NCBI RefSeq assembly: GCF_003206575.1
Contig: NZ_PZJO01000002.1
Span: forward strand, 721,154-785,153
Reading direction: 5' to 3'
Length of the DNA: 64,000 nucleotides
Origin: Salinicola endophyticus
GTDB lineage: Bacteria > Pseudomonadota > Gammaproteobacteria > Pseudomonadales > Halomonadaceae
Position numbers and translations under genes: made by a program. Shown here one piece after another: positions 57,647 to 64,000 of this stretch (position 1 is its first letter; each line of letters begins with the position of its first letter). The notes beneath the pieces were generated by a model. The model was not told where the DNA came from, did not search any database, and worked only from the letters and a program-made list of their open reading frames with translations.

Positions 57647-58830
57647 ATGACGCTTGCCATACCGCCATCCGAGACACCCGAGGGCCCGACCGCAACCGGC
57701 GCCACCACCGTGATCGTGGGCATGTCCGGTGGCGTCGACTCCTCGGTCACCGCGCTGCGCCTGCTCGAGCAGGGATACCGCGTCGAGGGCCTGTTCATGA
57801 AGAACTGGGACGAGGACGACGGTACCGAGTACTGCACCGCAATGGCGGATCTCGCCGATGCCCAGGCGGTCTGCGACAGCCTCGGCATCAAGCTGCACAC
57901 GGCCAACTTCGCCGCCGAGTACTGGGACAACGTGTTCGAGCACTTCCTCGCCGAGTATCAGGCCGGACGCACGCCCAATCCGGACATCCTGTGCAACCGC
58001 GAGATCAAGTTCAAAGTCTTCCTCGACTACGCCGAGATGCTCGGCGCCGACCTGATTGCCACCGGCCACTATGTGCGCCGGCGCCTCACCGCAGACGGCC
58101 GCGCCGAGCTGCTCAAGGGTCGCGATGCCAACAAGGACCAGAGCTACTTCCTGCACGCGGTGCCGGGCGCGGCGATCGCCAAGACGCTGTTTCCGGTGGG
58201 CGAGCTGGAGAAGTCCGAGGTGCGCGCCCTGGCCGAGCGCCACGGCCTGGCCACCGCGCGCAAGAAGGATTCGACCGGGATCTGTTTCATCGGCGAACGC
58301 CGCTTCAGCGATTTCCTCAAGCAGTACCTGCCGGCCCAGCCGGGACGTATCGAGACCCCCGAGGGTGAAGTGGTCGGCGAGCACATGGGCTTGATGTACT
58401 ACACCCTGGGTCAGCGCCGCGGCCTGGGCATCGGCGGGCTCAAGGCACACAGCGAAGACCCGTGGTTCGTCGCCGCCAAGGATCTCGAGCGCAACGTGCT
58501 GGTGGTGGTTCAGGGCGAGCACCCGCTGCTCTACAGCGACACCGCCTACTGCGAACCCGCCGCCTGGATCGCCGGCGCTCCGCCCAAGGCCAAGCGCCTG
58601 AGCGCCAAGACCCGCTACCGCCAGCAGGACGAACCGTGCGAGGTCGAGGTGCTCGCGGATGGGGGGCTGGCGGTGCATTTCGACACACCGCAGCGCGCGG
58701 TCACCCCGGGGCAGTCGCTGGTGCTCTACGCCGACGACGTCTGTCTCGGCGGTGCGGTGATCCGTGCCACCGCCACCACCGATGCCGGTGCGATCGACCC
58801 CACCTCACATACAGGGAGCGCGCGTTCGGC

Positions 58831-58834
<4 letters not shown>
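57647..58834 (+). CDS. mnmA: MnmA, tRNA-specific 2-thiouridylase
   Basis: A 395-residue ATP-dependent enzyme that thiolates U34 of tRNA Lys, Glu and Gln; the three tRNA-Glu(TTC) genes in this window encode substrates. The PP-loop is SGGVDSS (27-33). The catalytic cysteines are in [11 protein letters not shown] and [17 protein letters not shown] and [11 protein letters not shown] are conserved. The ATG at 57647 follows the GGCCAGAGA stretch; the frame is open further upstream but lacks support. Its TGA overlaps the hflD ATG. Confidence 0.95.
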
Positions 58835-60926
<2,092 letters not shown>

Positions 60927-60955
60927 ACGCGACCGCACCACCGCAGGAGGATGCC

Positions 60956-62146
60956 ATGACTGCCGCCAACACCCCGCGCACGCTGCTGGGCGGCCTGACC
61001 CCCGCCCAGTTCCTGAGCCGCCACTGGCAGAAGTCACCGCTGCTGATTCGCGGCGCGCTGCCCGACTTCGTGTCGCCGCTGGAGCCGGACGATCTCGCTG
61101 GCCTGGCCTGCGAGCCCGAGGTCGAGTCGCGCCTGGTCGAGGAGCAGGGTCCGGACAAGGCGTGGCAGGTCAGCCATGGCCCGTTCGATGACGCCACCTT
61201 CGCCCGCCTGCCCGAGAGCGGCTGGTCGCTGCTGGTGCAGGCGGTCGACCACTACGTGCCCGAGGTCGCCGGGCTGCTCGCCCAGTTCGACTTCCTGCCG
61301 CAGTGGCGGCTCGATGACATCATGGTCAGCTACGCCCCTAGCGGCGGCAGCGTCGGCCCGCACGTCGACCAGTACGACGTCTTCCTGCTGCAGGCCAGCG
61401 GACGACGCCACTGGCAGCTGGGCGGCAAGCCCGGAGACGAGGCACCGCTGATCGCGGGGATCGACCTGCGTATCCTCGACACCTTCGAGGTCCAGCCCGA
61501 CCAGGATTGGGTGCTGGAGCCCGGCGACATGCTCTACCTGCCGCCGGGCGTGGCCCACCACGGGGTCAGCGCCTCGGATGACTGCATGACCTTCTCGATC
61601 GGCTTTCGCGCGCCCTCGGTCGACGAGACCGTCACTGCCTTCGCCGACTACATCGGCGAGCAGCTGGGTGACGCCCAGCGCTATGCCGATGCCGATCTGC
61701 AGCCGCCGCAGCACCCCGGCGAGCTGGACGACGCCGCAGTGGAACGCGTGCGTGCGCTCCTGCTGGCGGCGATCGATCGGCCGGATCAGATGGCGCAATG
61801 GTTTGGACGCGCCATGACCCAGCCCAAGTATCTCGATCAGCTGGTCCCGAGCGACAGCCCCAGCGATCCGGCCGAGGTGGAGGTAGCGCTCAGCGCTGGC
61901 GAACGCCTGCTGCACAGCCCCGGCTCGCGCTTCGCCTGGCGGGGGCAGACGCCGACCCAGGCGACGCTGTTCGCCGATGGCGATGCCTTAGACTGCGATC
62001 CGGCGCTGGCGCGCCGCCTGTGCGACGCCGAACCGCTGGACCAGGAGAGCCTGGCACATCCCGAAGCGGCCACCGTGCTGGCCGCGCTGCTCGACGCCGG
62101 CAGCCTGTGCTGGGACGAGGATGAGGATGATCAGGACGACGCATGA
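60956..62146 (+). CDS. roxA: RoxA (YcfD), ribosomal protein L16 arginine hydroxylase
   Basis: A 396-residue JmjC/cupin 2-oxoglutarate oxygenase that hydroxylates Arg81 of L16. The iron ligands are His136 and Asp138 in GPHVDQYDVFLLQ and His201 in PPGVAHHGVS. RHWQLGGKPG lies between. The C-terminal winged-helix part is present, and the length is close to E. coli YcfD (373). GCAGGAGG precedes the ATG. Acidic tail at the C-terminus. Confidence 0.93.
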   Translation: MTAANTPRTLLGGLTPAQFLSRHWQKSPLLIRGALPDFVSPLEPDDLAGLACEPEVESRLVEEQGPDKAWQVSHGPFDDATFARLPESGWSLLVQAVDHYVPEVAGLLAQFDFLPQWRLDDIMVSYAPSGGSVGPHVDQYDVFLLQASGRRHWQLGGKPGDEAPLIAGIDLRILDTFEVQPDQDWVLEPGDMLYLPPGVAHHGVSASDDCMTFSIGFRAPSVDETVTAFADYIGEQLGDAQRYADADLQPPQHPGELDDAAVERVRALLLAAIDRPDQMAQWFGRAMTQPKYLDQLVPSDSPSDPAEVEVALSAGERLLHSPGSRFAWRGQTPTQATLFADGDALDCDPALARRLCDAEPLDQESLAHPEAATVLAALLDAGSLCWDEDEDDQDDA

Positions 62147-62288
62147 GCGAGCCGCCACGGCGGCAAGTTCGCCGCAGGCTGCCTACACTGAGTCGGGCCG
62201 GCCGCGGCAGAAATGCTGGACGAGTTCGGAAACACTGTTTTAATATCCTTGGCACAAAACCTTGTTCCTAGGTTCAGGAGGAGTGAAC

Positions 62289-62756
62289 ATGAAGAAACTG
62301 CTTATCCCCGCGCTGGCCATGAGCGTGCTGGCCCTGGCCGGCTGCACCAATACCTCGACCTATTCGGGTGACGTCTACCGCGGCAATCAGGCCGAGACCG
62401 CACAGTCGGTCAGCTACGGCACCATTCAGTCGGTGCGCCCGGTGCAGATCCAGGGTGGCAATGGCGAGAGCGTGCTGGGCAGCCTCGGCGGCGCGGTGAT
62501 CGGCGGCCTCCTCGGCAATCAGGTGGGCGGCGGCTCCGGCAAGACCCTGGCCACCGCGGCGGGTGCGATCGGCGGTACCATCGCCGGCAGCAAGGTCCAG
62601 CAGGCGACCGACCGTGTCGACGCCTATGAGCTGGAGATCCGTCAGGACAGCGGCCAGAACGTGGTGGTCGTACAGAAGGCCGATCGCAACTGGCAGGTCG
62701 GCCAGCGCGTGCGCCTGATCGCCAGCGGCTCCAGCGTCAGCGTCGCGCCCTACTGA
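62289..62756 (+). CDS. slyB: SlyB/Pcp-like outer-membrane lipoprotein with a glycine-zipper
   Basis: A 155-residue lipoprotein. The lipobox is LAGC with Cys at residue 19. A glycine-zipper two-helix hairpin spans about 68-110 (GSLGGAVIGGLLGNQVGGG, then AAGAIGGTIAGS). The C-terminal part (RQDSGQNVVVVQKADRNWQV, then GQRVRLI) matches SlyB, also 155 residues in E. coli. SlyB is a stress-induced lipoprotein stabilising the outer membrane. AGGAGGAG precedes the ATG. Followed by a good terminator. Confidence 0.92.
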   Translation: MKKLLIPALAMSVLALAGCTNTSTYSGDVYRGNQAETAQSVSYGTIQSVRPVQIQGGNGESVLGSLGGAVIGGLLGNQVGGGSGKTLATAAGAIGGTIAGSKVQQATDRVDAYELEIRQDSGQNVVVVQKADRNWQVGQRVRLIASGSSVSVAPY

Positions 62757-62801
62757 CACCTGCCGGCGCACGCCCGCGTCGATCGCAGGTCAGCGGTAAC
62801 G

Positions 62802-62832
62802 AAACGGTGCCCTTCCGGGCACCGTTTCTGCG
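62802..62832 (+). terminator. Rho-independent terminator of the SlyB-like gene
   Basis: Stem AAACGGTGCCC/GGGCACCGTTT with a TTCC loop followed by CTGCG. It lies 46 bases after the stop. Confidence 0.75.
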
Positions 62833-62897
62833 TTCTGGCCGCCCCAACGGGGAATTACCGTTAGCCTGATACTATTTTCGCCTGTCGCCCTTACTTT

Positions 62898-62915
62898 ACA
62901 TACGCTATCGTATGT
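62898..62915 (+). promoter_or_regulatory. Palindrome upstream of the LpxR-family gene
   Basis: ACATACG-N4-CGTATGT, a perfect dyad in the otherwise AT-rich promoter region, 36 bases before the ATG. A TTAAG, act, CTTAA dyad follows at 62923-62935. One or both may be operators; no regulator gene is adjacent. Confidence 0.4.
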
Positions 62916-62950
62916 TCTGTGGTTAAGACTCTTAAGGGAATGACAGGAAC

Positions 62951-63937
62951 ATGAAGGGACGCATGATGGTCACGGCCGGCGTGGCCGCCACCGCGGCACT
63001 GCTGTCGGGCACCGCCAGCGCCGACGGCCTGCTGACACTCAAATCGGAAAACGACCTCTTCGCCAGCGGCGGCGACGGTCACTACACCAACGGCCTTGAG
63101 ATCGGCTGGTCCTTCGCGCCGAGTGCCGGCCACTGGACTCGCCAGCTCGCCGACGCCCTTCCGGGCTGGAGCGGCGCCACGCTGGACGGCGCCGCCTATC
63201 GCTTCGGCCAGCAGATCTATACCCCCGAAGATATCGACCAGCGCGGCCTGGTCGAGGATGACCGCCCCTACGCCGGCGTCCTCTACGCCGGGCTCTCGCT
63301 GTTCGACGAGTCGCGCACACCCGGCTGGCGCCGCAGCAGCGGCCTGTTCTTCGACGTCGGCCTGGTCGGCCCCGGCTCGGGTGCGCGTACGGTGCAGAAG
63401 AACTTCCACCACTGGATCGGCAGCGACGAGCCCGAAGGTTGGCACAACCAGCTCCACAACGAGCCTTTCGTCAACGTCGCCTACTCGACCGCCTGGTGGA
63501 AGACCGGCCATCTCGGCGGCCTGGAGACCGAATTCGGCCCCTCGGTGGGCTTCGCCGTGGGCAACCTCTACACCTACGCGGCCAGCGGCCTGGGCCTGCG
63601 TCTCGGCCAGGGGCTCGACCAGAGCTTTGGCGTGCCGGCAGTCGCGCCGTCACAGGGTAGCCGGGTCTACTTCCGCGAGGATAGCGGATTCAACTGGTAT
63701 CTCTTCGCCAACCTCGAGGGCCGGCTCATGGCCCACAACATGCTGCTCGACGGCAATACCTTCGAAGACAGCCACTCGGTGGATCGCCGCCCCTGGGTCG
63801 GCGACGCCCAGGTCGGCCTGGCACTGTCGTGGAATCGCTGGCAGCTCTCCTACAGCTCGGTGTGGCGCACCAAGGAGTTCGACGAGCAGGACAGCGGCGA
63901 TCGGTTCGGCTCGGTGACTCTCTCCACCTGGCTGTGA
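62951..63937 (+). CDS. LpxR-family (DUF2219) outer-membrane lipid A deacylase-like protein
   Basis: A 328-residue exported beta-barrel. The signal peptide covers 1-24 (ending GTASA). The family opening SENDLF with Asn34/Asp35, near mature positions 10/11 like the catalytic Asn-Asp of Salmonella LpxR, is followed by HYTNG (44-48), DDRPYAG (103-109) and FHHWIGSDEPEGWHNQ (about 152-167), which holds the catalytic His. LpxR removes the 3'-acyloxyacyl group of lipid A. The protein ends in WL rather than the usual terminal Phe. AGGAAC precedes the ATG. Lipid A activity is inferred from family. Confidence 0.85.
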   Translation: MKGRMMVTAGVAATAALLSGTASADGLLTLKSENDLFASGGDGHYTNGLEIGWSFAPSAGHWTRQLADALPGWSGATLDGAAYRFGQQIYTPEDIDQRGLVEDDRPYAGVLYAGLSLFDESRTPGWRRSSGLFFDVGLVGPGSGARTVQKNFHHWIGSDEPEGWHNQLHNEPFVNVAYSTAWWKTGHLGGLETEFGPSVGFAVGNLYTYAASGLGLRLGQGLDQSFGVPAVAPSQGSRVYFREDSGFNWYLFANLEGRLMAHNMLLDGNTFEDSHSVDRRPWVGDAQVGLALSWNRWQLSYSSVWRTKEFDEQDSGDRFGSVTLSTWL

Positions 63938-64000
63938 CCCCGGCGCCGCTCGGCATACCCCGAGCGGCCTATCCCGCAGGCACCCAACACGACGGGCGCT
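63938..64000. other. Terminal non-coding stretch
   Basis: Short GC-rich sequence after the LpxR-family stop. GCTCGGCATACCCCGAGC (63949-63966) can form a hairpin and may be the start of its terminator. Confidence 0.35.

Overview
The window reads as a stretch of chromosome from a GC-rich, halophilic gammaproteobacterium, most likely of the Halomonadaceae (Halomonas, Salinicola or Kushneria type). The evidence is the gene set and its order: aat-bpt-infA next to clpA-clpS, rluE-nudJ-mnmA-hflD-purB-roxA, a fused rlmKL, the 1610-residue NAD-glutamate dehydrogenase, and a DMSP catabolic cluster like those known from marine Halomonas. The family assignment is inferred from protein recognition, without a database search.

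Positions 1-4600 are accessory in character. They hold the start of a LysR regulator divergent from a DJ-1/PfpI protein, an MFS exporter, and an intact paaY followed by relics of phenylacetate catabolism. The relics are a C-terminal piece of paaN on the minus strand joined head-to-head to an internal piece of a paaZ-type aldehyde dehydrogenase on the plus strand, which is fused out of frame to the C-terminal part of the repressor gene paaX. A run of 13 G lies inside the paaX remnant.

Positions 4686-15710 carry an apparently complete dimethylsulfoniopropionate (DMSP)/acrylate/3-hydroxypropionate module, transcribed on the minus strand as dddC-dddA-acuN-acuK-dddT-dddD with a divergent LysR gene. 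DddT imports DMSP. DddD transfers CoA to DMSP and lyses it to DMS and 3-hydroxypropionyl-CoA. AcuN and AcuK interconvert acrylate, acryloyl-CoA and 3HP-CoA. DddA and DddC oxidise 3-hydroxypropionate through malonate semialdehyde to acetyl-CoA. Strong inverted repeats lie between dddC and dddA and between dddT and dddD.

Positions 15760-20610 hold RNA genes and a small operon: tRNA-Ser(GGA) with a duplicated 3' end plus terminator, a nitroreductase, queF translationally coupled to an ABC-2 exporter pair (yadG/yadH type), and three tandem tRNA-Glu(TTC)/tRNA-Gly(GCC) pairs. Each tRNA-Gly is accompanied by a truncated copy of its own 3' end about 75 bases away.

From 20774 to the end the content is mostly housekeeping: msrB, a periplasmic HIUase-like protein, rbgA-like GTPase, alaA, htpX, a MarR/siderophore-reductase operon with a perfect operator palindrome, pdxB, a small WGR-like protein, rlmKL, rmf, pyrD, a secreted protein with a duplicated domain, gdhB, trmA-murI-lysR, a hemerythrin-like protein, rarA, lolA, ftsK, a chemoreceptor, aat-bpt, infA, clpA-clpS, rluE, nudJ, mnmA-hflD-purB-roxA, a SlyB-like lipoprotein and an LpxR-family outer-membrane protein. 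I found no CRISPR array, prophage, insertion sequence or intact integrase.

I did not find a convincing wholly new multi-gene system. The observations most worth following are the collapsed paa locus, the tRNA-Gly/Glu array with relic tRNA ends, the tRNA-Ser scar, and the hairpins inside the DMSP operon.
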